Below the pieces are notes generated by a model. The model made no database searches, was not told where the DNA came from, and was given only the letters and a program-made list of their open reading frames with translations. A stretch of DNA of 31,861 bases from a virus, in the IMG/VR virus record IMGVR_UViG_3300034418_013792, positions 1 through 31,861 of that record. The stretch is one strand, 5' to 3'. This document shows positions 1-8,286 of the stretch, piece by piece (position 1 is the first letter of the stretch; every line of letters starts with the position of its first letter). The position numbers and the translations under genes were made by a program.

Positions 1-340
1 CTTCATCCCCCCAATTATCATAAGGGATATTATCATCATCAATTGTAGCTACAATATTAGCACCTTGATCATAAGCAAATACAAAACCTATATTTCTTCG
101 TTGAATAGTTTTCCAACCAATAGTTTCACTTAATTCGGGATAAAATACTTCTTGTTGATCTGGGTGAAGGTAAATTACACATTCTCCAAATTCATTTTCT
201 AGGTCATTATACATTTCGTGGGGTGTTTTAGTATCACCTACAATGACAAATGTCCAATCTTTTTCTTTAGCTATTTTACAAAACCTACGAGTTGCTAGTG
301 TGGGTTCATTAATAGTTGTTGTAACTATAAATTTTTTCAT
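1..340 (-). CDS. STELLO-like (DUF288) glycosyltransferase, 3' part cut by window edge
   Basis: The gene starts with ATG at 340-338 and runs off the left edge, so only about 113 N-terminal residues are visible. They begin MKKFIVTTTINEPT, continue through VGDTKTP and a RRNIGFVFAYDQGA stretch, and reach TIDDDNIPYDNW. The order 'TTTINEPT, VGDxKTP, RRNIG-Y/F-xxA, DDDN' is what I know from the STELLO/DUF288 glycosyltransferase family, where the acidic DDD run is a metal and nucleotide-sugar binding candidate. It is the last visible gene of the sugar cluster. Its start shares one base with the stop of the preceding gene (TGATG), which suggests coupled translation. The acceptor is unknown. Family assignment is by remembered motifs, and the C-terminal half cannot be judged. 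Confidence 0.6.
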   Translation of the reverse strand, partial: MKKFIVTTTINEPTLATRRFCKIAKEKDWTFVIVGDTKTPHEMYNDLENEFGECVIYLHPDQQEVFYPELSETIGWKTIQRRNIGFVFAYDQGANIVATIDDDNIPYDNWGDE

Positions 341-1251
341 CAATTAAGTTTTTGTTTTACATCAATATACCATTTCTTAACATAGTTTCCAAATTTAGAT
401 TCGAATACCTGTCTTTGATTTGGGATATCATTTAATGTTAATAAATTTTTATAATAGGTTGAAAAATGTTCATCTTTTAAGGGGCCTGTAGAATGTTCGA
501 ATATAACTTGATTTTCTAGTAAATATTCTTTGACAGGGGTACCTTCTTTACGTGCTACATCACTAACTACCATTCCAAAATAATCCCAAGGTCCATAACC
601 TTTCCATTCATCAAAAATTGGAACTAATTTTTCTACAAATGATTTACTGTAAATATCAAACCATCCAGCCCATTTGAAATCATAAATTTCTTTTAATTGG
701 GGAGTATCTGAGTTGTTAGACATAAAATTAGCTATATCAAACACATCACCCTTATCCCATTCATTATAAGGGATATTCATATAATTGGGGTGAGTTAAAT
801 GGTCCCAAGTTACATCCCACATTTTATATATTTGGGGAGTAATAACAAAATATTCATCATTAACTGATTTGGCTGATTCAATTAAATAAAACAATAAATG
901 TTCATGAAACCACATATCAGGACAAATACTCATGTAATAATCAATATGAGGCCCAATAATAGATTTTTCTAAATCTAAATGTCCATATAATTCATCACCT
1001 TCATAAATAAAAGGTTTATGTTCAGCCCAATCTAGTAATTTAGAAATTGTTTTATATTTTTCAATAAAAAATTCTTTAGGTAATTTAGATTCTTCCCAAT
1101 TAATAATATAGCTAGAAAGATTAAGAGCAGTATCTATATAAATTGTATCTTCAGAATTAAGATAATAAGATGATTTTTTTAATTGGGAAAATGTTAATAA
1201 AGCATAATCAATTTCCCAAGGCATTATATGGTATTTGATTTTTATATTCAT
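340..1251 (-). CDS. Unrecognised protein, possible glycosyltransferase partner
   Basis: A 303-residue protein that I cannot assign to a named family. It has no signal peptide or membrane segment. It is rich in aromatic residues, with PDMWFHEHLLFYLIES near residues 111-126 and YFVITPQIYKMWDVTWD near 134-150, then KWAGWFDIYSK near 194-204 and GPWDYFGMV near 221-229. Trp/Asp-rich stretches of this kind with a 'xDxYFVxTP' strand are compatible with a GT-A type glycosyltransferase, but no clean DxD is assignable. It overlaps the preceding SDR by four bases (ATGA) and the following STELLO-like gene by one base, so it is embedded in the sugar operon. A role in glycan assembly is inferred from this position only. 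Confidence 0.45.
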   Translation of the reverse strand: MNIKIKYHIMPWEIDYALLTFSQLKKSSYYLNSEDTIYIDTALNLSSYIINWEESKLPKEFFIEKYKTISKLLDWAEHKPFIYEGDELYGHLDLEKSIIGPHIDYYMSICPDMWFHEHLLFYLIESAKSVNDEYFVITPQIYKMWDVTWDHLTHPNYMNIPYNEWDKGDVFDIANFMSNNSDTPQLKEIYDFKWAGWFDIYSKSFVEKLVPIFDEWKGYGPWDYFGMVVSDVARKEGTPVKEYLLENQVIFEHSTGPLKDEHFSTYYKNLLTLNDIPNQRQVFESKFGNYVKKWYIDVKQKLN

Positions 1252-2018
1252 TTTAATTTATTATAAACTTCTTTAATGCCTTGCTCTAATCCTATATAAT
1301 CTATTCCTAAATCAGTAAATGTACCTGAATATGAGGGGAAATCTCCTATCCATTCTTGTCTTATTCTTCGTCTTAGGCCTCCTTGATCATTAATTAAGGA
1401 AGCTATTTGGGTTAAAAATGGAGACTTATTATAAGTACAGTCAATAATTTTAGGAGGATTATCATTTTTTATATAAAAGTTAACTAATTTAATTAAATCT
1501 TTCATATAAAAAAAATCCATTTTCTTTTCAGCGAACACATATAGGTCTTCCCCTTTTAAATAACGTTTTATATTAGATTTAATAAACCTAGTATCTAACT
1601 CATTTTCATCAAAAACGGCAAATATTCTAATATTATAAAAATTATCCTCAGCATTACAAATATCTTTTATAATTTTTTTACTTAAACCATAAGGAGTAGT
1701 AGGTTGTCCTAACTCAGCACCAGATCCAAATTGAATTAATTTATTAAAATGAGACTTATTATAATATAAATTATAAAACATTTGAAGGTTTTGGTAAAAA
1801 ACCTCTCCAGTATCAGGTTTAAGGCGGCTACCTCCTTTAATAGCAGTATGGATAACTATATCAAAATGTTTATTAGTAAACCATTTATCAGTGGCTTCTT
1901 TGTCTGTAAGGTCAAAATCCTTTCTTGTGATACAAGTTACATTATAAGGAAATGAACTCAGGCCTTTTTTAAGGCTCTGAGCTATGTATCCATTTCCTCC
2001 TGTGATGAGAATTTTCAT
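1248..2018 (-). CDS. Extended SDR, NAD(P)-dependent sugar epimerase/reductase
   Basis: A 256-residue Rossmann protein. The nucleotide-binding turn TGGNGYIA is at residues 6-13, the VIHTAIKGG segment near 55-63, a Ser-containing strand FGSGAE near 97-102, and the catalytic pair Y110-GLS-K114. It is shorter than RmlB or GalE (about 320-340), nearer the size of reductase-type members such as RmlD or YerF-like ketoreductases. It follows panB with a TAATG overlap and overlaps the next gene by ATGA. Downstream of a dehydratase and a ThDP carboligase-like gene, a plausible job is the final 4-keto reduction of the nucleotide sugar. The substrate cannot be read from the sequence. SDR membership is secure; the reductase role is inference. 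Confidence 0.75.
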   Translation of the reverse strand: MKILITGGNGYIAQSLKKGLSSFPYNVTCITRKDFDLTDKEATDKWFTNKHFDIVIHTAIKGGSRLKPDTGEVFYQNLQMFYNLYYNKSHFNKLIQFGSGAELGQPTTPYGLSKKIIKDICNAEDNFYNIRIFAVFDENELDTRFIKSNIKRYLKGEDLYVFAEKKMDFFYMKDLIKLVNFYIKNDNPPKIIDCTYNKSPFLTQIASLINDQGGLRRRIRQEWIGDFPSYSGTFTDLGIDYIGLEQGIKEVYNKLK

Positions 2019-2953
2019 TAGCGCTTAATAACTGTTTTGTTATTAGTAATAGGGGTTACAGAGTGGTTTGTATTATTATAATAATCATGATCTTTTTCGT
2101 ATTTCCATTTTGAATCCCCTAACAATTTTTCAAGTTCATCTTCTTTAATTTCATAAAAATTTTCTTGAGATGGAAATTGACGATTACGAACTTCATCTAC
2201 ATACTCTGTAAGGGCACTAGTCATCATTTGGCCTGCTTCACAATAACGTTTTACAAATTTAGATTTAAATTCCCAAAACAGACCCATCAAATCATGAAAA
2301 ATAACTAATTGACCATCTACTTCATCACCAGCACCAATTCCATAAACTGGAATATCTAGAGCACGTGCAATCATGCCTGCAGGTTCTTTTGGCATGGCTT
2401 CAAGTAATAAAGCAGAACAACCTGCTTCTTGAAGAGCTAATGCTTGTTTAAGAACGATTTCAGCTTGTTCAGCTGTTTTACCTTGAACTTTGTAACCACC
2501 TAATTTAGCACGAGTATGGGGAGTAAGACCTAAGTGACTCATAACCATAATACCTGAATCAGCAATTGCTTTAATTCGTTCTACCATAGCTCCTTCAACT
2601 TTAACCATATCCATACCAGCTTTAATAAAACGACCGGCATTTTCAACTGCTAATTCATTTGAAGATTGATAAGACATATAAGGCATATCACCAATTAAAA
2701 ATGCATTATCAGCACCTCGACTTACGGCCTCACATGAACGGACCATATCATCCATAGTAACTGGAATGGTTGTTTTGTGTCCTAATGTGGTCATTCCTAA
2801 TGAATCACCTACTAGAATACAATCTACACCACTCATATCCGCAATACGAGATTGAGGATAATCGTAGGCTGTAACCATTACAGTTGGAACATTATTCTTT
2901 TTGTTGTTGTTTAAGGTTAGAATTGTTTTTTTCGTTTTGCTATCTGCAGCCAT
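2018..2953 (-). CDS. panB: Ketopantoate hydroxymethyltransferase (PanB family)
   Basis: A 311-residue TIM-barrel enzyme. PanB transfers a hydroxymethyl group from 5,10-methylene-tetrahydrofolate to 2-oxoisovalerate, a step of pantothenate synthesis. Family landmarks appear in order: VTAYDYP, VGDSLGMTTLGH (first metal Asp), LIGDMPYMSY (second metal Asp), MVKVEGA (Lys and Glu), MSHLGLTPH (His), GGYKVQG, LLLEAMP (catalytic Glu), GIGAG and DGQLVIFHD. All residues I remember as Mg/substrate ligands or catalytic in E. coli PanB are present, so it should be active. It carries about 45 more residues than E. coli PanB (264), mostly a hydrophilic C-terminal tail rich in Asn/Thr/Lys. No panC, panD or panE is in view, and the neighbours are sugar genes, so a role in hydroxymethylating a sugar precursor is possible but unproven. 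Confidence 0.92.
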   Translation of the reverse strand: MAADSKTKKTILTLNNNKKNNVPTVMVTAYDYPQSRIADMSGVDCILVGDSLGMTTLGHKTTIPVTMDDMVRSCEAVSRGADNAFLIGDMPYMSYQSSNELAVENAGRFIKAGMDMVKVEGAMVERIKAIADSGIMVMSHLGLTPHTRAKLGGYKVQGKTAEQAEIVLKQALALQEAGCSALLLEAMPKEPAGMIARALDIPVYGIGAGDEVDGQLVIFHDLMGLFWEFKSKFVKRYCEAGQMMTSALTEYVDEVRNRQFPSQENFYEIKEDELEKLLGDSKWKYEKDHDYYNNTNHSVTPITNNKTVIKR

Positions 2954-2971
2954 GATTTAATTGTTTTAAAT

Positions 2972-4750
2972 TTATTTTTCTAAAGTTATCCATCCTTGAG
3001 AATTATCTCTCCTTGGAATCATGTCAATAACCATATTTTCTTCAATTTGTTTATCAGTTAAATAAGGTGACATATCTTCCAATGGATTTCCAAATTCTAA
3101 TTTTGGAATTAATTTTTGTTCTTTATCAATTATAACATTTACTAATATACTACCTTCTTCTTGCATTGCCAAGTTAAGAATATCTTTATAATTATCTTTA
3201 GTAGCAGTTACAGCTTTAATCCCATAAGCTCCAGCTACTTTAACAAAGTCAGGTGCTGTATAATCTTGAGATTCAGTAGCAATATATCTTGAATCAAAAT
3301 ATGAATCCTGAAATTGTTTAATAATACCGTAACAATTGTTATTCATTATAAAAATTTTAACAGGTAGGTTATAATGTTTAATTGTTTGTAATTCCTGAAT
3401 ATTCATTTGAAAACCACCATCACCATCAATACAAATCACGGGACCAGTATTTCCAATAGCGGCTCCAATAGCTGAGGGTAACCCATAACCCATTGATGAG
3501 TTACCAAAATTAGAGAACATACGTTGGGTTCCTTTTGGTTTAATAGATTGCATAGACCAAACTAAGTGTCCTCCTTCATCAGGGATAATAATAGCATTAT
3601 CTGGTAGATGATTATTTAATTCTTCTAAGAATTCGTATGAAGTTAAAATATTATCCTTTAATGGGCGGTTATCTAATTGTAGGGTTTTGTATTTGTGGGT
3701 ATGTTCTTCCCAACTATTAATTGTTTGAGGTAAATTATTTAACCAACTTTCAATAAACCACTTAGCATCACTTACAACTGGTAAATCTATTTCAAGTCCT
3801 CTATCTTTATAAACTTCATTGTAATCAATATCAACCATTACTTTATAAGATTCTCTTGAGAATGTTTGAAGATTACCCCCAGTTTGTCTAGTATCTAATC
3901 TTGAACCAATTGAAATGAGCATGTCACAATTTTGGACTGCGAAATTGCCACCACGACTACCGTAAACACCAATATCACCTACAAATAGAGGATGATCATG
4001 AGGTAACAAATCAAACCCACCCCAAGATACTACAAAAGGAATATTAAGTTTTTCTACTAATTGTTTTACTTCATCTTTGGCTCCACTTAATCTAACCCCG
4101 TGACCCAATAATAATAGAGGGCGTAAACTGTTTTTTAATTTAGAATTAATAGTTTTAAGTACTGAATCAATATCAGGTGTGTGGAGTTTTATAGATTCGG
4201 TTAAGGTGAATTCTGTGATTATTTCATTTTGGATATTTACAGGAATATCTAACAACACCGGTCCGGGTCTTCCTATTTTAAGTTCAAATAATGTTTTATT
4301 CAACACTTTTTCTAATGAATCACCTGTTTCTAATCTAGTAGCAAATTTAGTAAAATGGCTAAAAGATTCGGCTACAGGCATTTCTTGAAAACCTACTTGG
4401 CGAGGTTTAGTACTTACTGAGGTTAAAGATTCATATGTGCTTACTTGTCCTGTAATAAAGACACAAGGAACTGATTCATACCAGCAACCACAAATACCAT
4501 TAAGTAAATTTTGGGCACCCGGACCACTTGTACTTAATACTGCCCCAATTTTACCTGTAGTTCTATAATATCCCTCAGCGGCCATAGCAGCAGATTGTTC
4601 ATGTTGAAAGCAGTAATATTCTGCTCCTTCTTTACGACCAATATAATCAATAGTAGGAACAATGGCCCCTCCAGTTACTAAAAAGAAAGTATCAATATTT
4701 TGATCTACTAGGTGATCTATAAGATGCTCTAAAACTTTTTTCTTTACCAT
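2972..4750 (-). CDS. ThDP-dependent enzyme of the acetolactate synthase family (YerE-like candidate)
   Basis: A 592-residue three-domain ThDP enzyme. The catalytic Glu is E51 in FQHEQSAAMAAEGY, followed by STSGPGAQN and ITGQV. The central domain has the LLLLGHGVR and GSRLDTRQTGG segments. The ThDP/Mg motif starts with GDG at 443-445 and ends with NNN at 470-472. The closest general family is the acetolactate synthase large subunit (IlvB), but there is no IlvN regulatory subunit next to it. Such enzymes occur in O-antigen and capsule clusters. YerE of Yersinia, which transfers a two-carbon unit from pyruvate to a 4-keto-3,6-dideoxy sugar, is of this family. Adjacency to a 4,6-dehydratase and an E1/ColD-like dehydratase favours that reading. 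Its start overlaps the upstream dehydratase stop by 7 bases. Substrate is inferred. Confidence 0.82.
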   Translation of the reverse strand: MVKKKVLEHLIDHLVDQNIDTFFLVTGGAIVPTIDYIGRKEGAEYYCFQHEQSAAMAAEGYYRTTGKIGAVLSTSGPGAQNLLNGICGCWYESVPCVFITGQVSTYESLTSVSTKPRQVGFQEMPVAESFSHFTKFATRLETGDSLEKVLNKTLFELKIGRPGPVLLDIPVNIQNEIITEFTLTESIKLHTPDIDSVLKTINSKLKNSLRPLLLLGHGVRLSGAKDEVKQLVEKLNIPFVVSWGGFDLLPHDHPLFVGDIGVYGSRGGNFAVQNCDMLISIGSRLDTRQTGGNLQTFSRESYKVMVDIDYNEVYKDRGLEIDLPVVSDAKWFIESWLNNLPQTINSWEEHTHKYKTLQLDNRPLKDNILTSYEFLEELNNHLPDNAIIIPDEGGHLVWSMQSIKPKGTQRMFSNFGNSSMGYGLPSAIGAAIGNTGPVICIDGDGGFQMNIQELQTIKHYNLPVKIFIMNNNCYGIIKQFQDSYFDSRYIATESQDYTAPDFVKVAGAYGIKAVTATKDNYKDILNLAMQEEGSILVNVIIDKEQKLIPKLEFGNPLEDMSPYLTDKQIEENMVIDMIPRRDNSQGWITLEK

Positions 4751-5694
4751 ATAAACTTATTCTTGTAATATTTTACGATAGTAGGTAATTCTTCATCAAA
4801 TACTTTTTTAGGTGTCCAACCTAATGATCTTAATTTAGAATCATCTAAAGCATATCTAACATCTTGACCATCACGATTAAAAGATAAGTCTAAGTTATCA
4901 TTAATATTTAAATTACTATCATATAATTTAATGATTTTTTCTACGGTATCCAAATTAGTCTGTTCAAAACCTCCACAAACATTATAAATTTCATTTTTAA
5001 CTCCGGCTTCAATTATAGAAATTACAGCATTAGCAGTATCACTAGCATGCAACCAATTTCTTATAGGGGTACCGTTATTATGTAGAGGAATTTTTCTGCC
5101 TAATTCTATAAATTTAATAGTTTTTGGAATAAGTTTTTCGGTGTATTGACCTAATCCATAATTGTTAGTAGGTCTTAATATAATATAAGGAATATTATAA
5201 GTCCTAGACCATGCTTGAATTAACATATCAGCGGCAGCTTTAGTTGCTGAGTATGGGTTAGAGGGTTTAAGTAAATCGGTTTCAATATGTTCTCCTTCTA
5301 CAATATCACCATATACCTCATCTGTACTAAAATGGAAAAATATAGGGGTATTAGAATTTTCTTGTCTGTAATTTTTAAGTAACTCAAGTAAATGATGAAC
5401 TCCATTTATATTAGAATGAATAAAATCATCACTTTTAATAATAGAATTACCTACATGAGTTTCAGCAGCAGTGTTAATTATATAATCACAGTCATATAAA
5501 AACTCTATATCATTAATATCTTTTTCTTCAAATGTAAAATTAGGATATTGATTAAATACATTTAATAATTCTTTATTAGAGGCATAAGTACATTTATCTA
5601 TGCCTCTAACATACCATCCTTTTTCTAAACATTTTTCAGTTACATATTGTCCAATAAAACCTAAACAACCTGTTACATAAACTACTTTTTTCAT
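4744..5694 (-). CDS. NDP-hexose 4,6-dehydratase (RmlB-like)
   Basis: A 316-residue extended SDR. It has TGCLGFIG at residues 8-15, DKCTYASN at 33-40 (matching the DxLTYAGN of dTDP-glucose 4,6-dehydratases), AAETHVGNSI at 76-85, the catalytic T124-D125-E126 in STDEVYGD, the Y148-SAT-K152 pair, RPTNNYGLGQYTEKLIP near 173-189 and RNWLHASD near 207-214. The Asp-Glu pair and Tyr/Lys are those used to make the 4-keto-6-deoxy intermediate. The nucleotide (dTDP, CDP, UDP or GDP) cannot be told. It overlaps the PLP gene by four bases and the ThDP gene by seven, so the three form one tight unit. It is slightly shorter than cellular RmlB (about 350). Confidence 0.85.
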   Translation of the reverse strand: MKKVVYVTGCLGFIGQYVTEKCLEKGWYVRGIDKCTYASNKELLNVFNQYPNFTFEEKDINDIEFLYDCDYIINTAAETHVGNSIIKSDDFIHSNINGVHHLLELLKNYRQENSNTPIFFHFSTDEVYGDIVEGEHIETDLLKPSNPYSATKAAADMLIQAWSRTYNIPYIILRPTNNYGLGQYTEKLIPKTIKFIELGRKIPLHNNGTPIRNWLHASDTANAVISIIEAGVKNEIYNVCGGFEQTNLDTVEKIIKLYDSNLNINDNLDLSFNRDGQDVRYALDDSKLRSLGWTPKKVFDEELPTIVKYYKNKFIW

Positions 5695-6854
5695 TTATTA
5701 AAATATTCTTTAATTTTATCACAAACATAATCAACATCTTCAGTAGTCATTCCATGATGTGCTCCTAATAAAAATCCATTTTTCATAATAGTATCTGAAT
5801 TTTCAAATTCTTGAAGATATTCTCTATAAATTGGATGACGGGTTACATTCCCAGCAAATGTTACTCTAGTTTGAATATTATTTTCTTCTAAAAATGTCAA
5901 TAAACCTAATCTATCTTCAGTTTGAAGGGGAATAGCTAACCAATTTGGTTTAATACTATCATTAGGTAATGTAATTTCTTTTACATTTTTAAGGTTTTTA
6001 AGATATCTTTCAAAATTAGTTCTTCTAATACCTTCAAATTTTTTAAATCGTTCTAATTGAACTAATCCAAAAGCAGCATTCATTTCAGAAGATTTAAAAT
6101 TATAACCTAATACACCATATAAAAATTTATGGTCATAAGGAATACCATCTACTTTATGATTAAACCTATCATCCATAATTTCACTATCATCTCCTATGCG
6201 ACCCCAATCTCTATATTGTAGTGCTCTATTGCGAAATTTTTCGTTATTAAACATGACCATCCCACCTGCACCACCTGCCGTGATTACATGAGAAGCATAA
6301 AAGCTAGTCGTTGATATATCGCTATCTTCCGTATAGGTAATAGTATCGGCTGAATCTTCAATTAATATAATATCTTCTCTATTAATTCTTTTTAATTCTG
6401 ATCTTAACAGTTTCCAATCAGGTTTATTACCTATTAGATTAGGCACCATAATAGCTTTAATATCTTTAAACATTTCCTCTTCAGGATTTGTTAAAACATC
6501 AATTATACTTTTAACTGAAGGAACATATGTAGTTAGTTCGACATCTACAAAAACAGGTTTTAAACCTAACTGAATAATAGGGGCTAATGTAGTGGAAAAT
6601 GTACAAGCAGGTGTAATAACTTTACTTCCTTTAGGAAGATTAATACTCGCTAAGGCTAATAAACATGCTGAAGAACCTGAATTAACAAATACTCCTAGTT
6701 TTTTACCAAACATTTTAGAAATTCGTTCTTCAAATTCCTTAGAACGAGGTCCAAAACCTGCTAACCAACCTTCTCTTAAACAAGCTTCTACTGCTTTAAT
6801 TTCTTCTTCCCCATAAGCTTCAAATTTATTAGGGGCATACCATACTTTTTTCAT
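5691..6854 (-). CDS. E1/ColD-type PLP(PMP)-dependent NDP-sugar 3-dehydratase, DegT/DnrJ/EryC1/StrS fold
   Basis: A 387-residue sugar-aminotransferase-fold protein: FVNSGSSACLLALAS at 56-70 for phosphate binding and LIEDSAD at 164-170 for the PLP-contacting Asp. At the position where aminotransferases carry the PLP lysine, the segment SFYASHVITAGGAGGMV has His189. That His is the hallmark of 3-dehydratases ColD and E1 (AscC/DdhC/RfbH), which remove the 3-OH of 4-keto-6-deoxy sugars. The following RDWGR (215-219), PYDHKF and LGYNFKSSEM match E1 best. However, the C-x-C...C cluster that E1 uses for its [2Fe-2S] centre just after RDWGR is absent here (IGDDSEIMDDRF). A ColD-like glutamate-dependent cycle is therefore more likely than E1/E3 electron transfer. 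No E3 reductase is in the window. The fold is secure; the substrate is inferred. Confidence 0.85.
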   Translation of the reverse strand: MKKVWYAPNKFEAYGEEEIKAVEACLREGWLAGFGPRSKEFEERISKMFGKKLGVFVNSGSSACLLALASINLPKGSKVITPACTFSTTLAPIIQLGLKPVFVDVELTTYVPSVKSIIDVLTNPEEEMFKDIKAIMVPNLIGNKPDWKLLRSELKRINREDIILIEDSADTITYTEDSDISTTSFYASHVITAGGAGGMVMFNNEKFRNRALQYRDWGRIGDDSEIMDDRFNHKVDGIPYDHKFLYGVLGYNFKSSEMNAAFGLVQLERFKKFEGIRRTNFERYLKNLKNVKEITLPNDSIKPNWLAIPLQTEDRLGLLTFLEENNIQTRVTFAGNVTRHPIYREYLQEFENSDTIMKNGFLLGAHHGMTTEDVDYVCDKIKEYFNK

Positions 6855-6860
6855 ATTTTA

Positions 6861-7667
6861 TTAAATTAAACTGTTAAGTTTAAATATTTCTGTTATTTCA
6901 TTTATTATTCGTTGTTCATAATTTTGATATTCTTGAACTCGATTATAATTTTCTTCTATAATATCTTTTTTACTATTATAAAAATCAGGAGTTAAATTAT
7001 TAGCTATCTGAATTAATTGATCAACACTTTGAAAATTAATTATGCCTTTAGGGTTGTAAAATTTATTAATATCTGAACACCCCCAATATATAGGAATTGT
7101 TTTTAACAACATACAATCTGTAATTTTTTCAGTAAAGTACCCATTATGAGAAGTATTTTCAATTACCACAGCAAACATTGGATCACCAAAGATTTCTTCT
7201 TTAGTAATTAACGCTGCAGGTAGTATTGTTTCTCCTTTAAATTTAAATCGAGTAGGTATTTTTATTTCTTTTTCTCTATTAAATAATTCATGTCTTAAAC
7301 TATGCCCATATGTTAATAATTTATCTCCGCATAAGTGACCTAATTCAAATGTTTTTTCTCTAAATTTTAAACCTATTTCTTCTGTTATCCATGAACTACC
7401 AAAAGGTAAAAATATAGCATTTTCACAATTATTTAATACTTTATCATCCCAAGTTAATATTATGTTAAATAAATGTTGATTTTTAATAACCCAATCATGA
7501 TATCCAAAATATTCATTAGGTTCTTGTAATACAAAGATATTAATTGATGATAAATCTTCATTAGTTTTAGGGACATAATCTACAAATAAAGAAAAATCAA
7601 TATTTTTTAAATGATCTAATTTTGTTTCAAAACTAGATTTTTCGAAATGGTTTATAAATAATTTCAT
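6861..7667 (-). CDS. Glycosyltransferase family 10 (fucosyltransferase-like)
   Basis: A 268-residue protein whose C-terminal half carries the family-10 signature: AVVIENTSHNGYFTEKITD near residues 165-183, then TIPIYWGCSDINKFYNPKG near 189-207. This corresponds to the FALxFENS, GYxTEK and IPIYwG motifs of alpha-1,3/1,4-fucosyltransferases, where the Glu/Asn/Lys residues bind the donor nucleotide. The N-terminal half is degenerate, as usual for the family. No signal peptide or transmembrane anchor is visible, so it is probably cytosolic. It is separated by 6 bases from the PLP gene and one base from the FkbM gene. It may transfer a 6-deoxy or dideoxy sugar made by the neighbouring enzymes; acceptor unknown. 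Confidence 0.8.
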   Translation of the reverse strand: MKLFINHFEKSSFETKLDHLKNIDFSLFVDYVPKTNEDLSSINIFVLQEPNEYFGYHDWVIKNQHLFNIILTWDDKVLNNCENAIFLPFGSSWITEEIGLKFREKTFELGHLCGDKLLTYGHSLRHELFNREKEIKIPTRFKFKGETILPAALITKEEIFGDPMFAVVIENTSHNGYFTEKITDCMLLKTIPIYWGCSDINKFYNPKGIINFQSVDQLIQIANNLTPDFYNSKKDIIEENYNRVQEYQNYEQRIINEITEIFKLNSLI

Positions 7668-7668
7668 T

Positions 7669-8286
7669 TTATTTTATTTTTTTATAAATTTCATCACATC
7701 CTAATTTTATTACACGTGAATAATTTTTATCTTTAAAGAAATTTATAAATTTATCATCATAATCATTATTTTCTACTGTTATTACATCTATATTATATTT
7801 AGTAAAATCAATAGATTGTAATATTTTTAATTCATTACCCTCAGTATCTAAAGATAAAAAATCAATATCATATACATTTATTAAACTATCAAATGTTCTA
7901 CATTCAACATCAATATAATCATATTGTTGTGTATCTTCTAAATTATATTCATTAATTCTATAAATAGCCTTTTGACTAAACTCATCTACTAAACCACTTA
8001 AAACATTAGGTCCACCTTTTTTAATTTGGAAAAACTGAGCTGTTTTATTTTCATTGCTTATAGCATATGGAAAACATTTACATTTTCTTATGGTTTTTAA
8101 TTGATTAAATATTTCAGGATTAGGTTCTATACAAAAACCAGTCCATCCTAGATTTTCAAAAAATAATGAATTGCTATCAACTTCACCATCATATGCCCCT
8201 ATGTCAACAAACACTCCATTTTTTTTGTCTTTGAAATAAGTAGTATAAACAAATTCATCTTGTCTAAATTGGGAATAAAATTTCAT
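7669..8286 (-). CDS. FkbM-family SAM-dependent O-methyltransferase
   Basis: A 205-residue methyltransferase. The SAM-binding start FVDIGAYDG is near residues 26-34, followed by GWTGFCIEPNPEIF near 47-60 with the acidic Glu for the SAM ribose, FPYAISN, and the IDFLSLDTEGNELKIL segment near 141-156 with the DxEG motif of FkbM proteins. FkbM enzymes O-methylate sugars and polyketides and are common in glycan clusters. It lies directly after the paratose-epimerase-like gene with no gap. It probably methylates a sugar hydroxyl before or after transfer. Family call is firm; the target is unknown. Confidence 0.85.
   Translation of the reverse strand: MKFYSQFRQDEFVYTTYFKDKKNGVFVDIGAYDGEVDSNSLFFENLGWTGFCIEPNPEIFNQLKTIRKCKCFPYAISNENKTAQFFQIKKGGPNVLSGLVDEFSQKAIYRINEYNLEDTQQYDYIDVECRTFDSLINVYDIDFLSLDTEGNELKILQSIDFTKYNIDVITVENNDYDDKFINFFKDKNYSRVIKLGCDEIYKKIK

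Noticed and set aside
4179-4388. Plus-strand open frames opposite the sugar and replication genes (for example here, 6592-6816, 14826-15110, 25238-25507 and 29415-29819)
   Set aside because: They lie fully antisense to genes with clear protein motifs, have no recognisable domain and no leader of their own.
2018-4750. Valine/pantothenate pathway (ALS plus PanB) as auxiliary metabolism
   Set aside because: IlvN, IlvC, IlvD, PanC and PanE are all missing and the genes are within a sugar unit. Kept as an alternative, not the main call.
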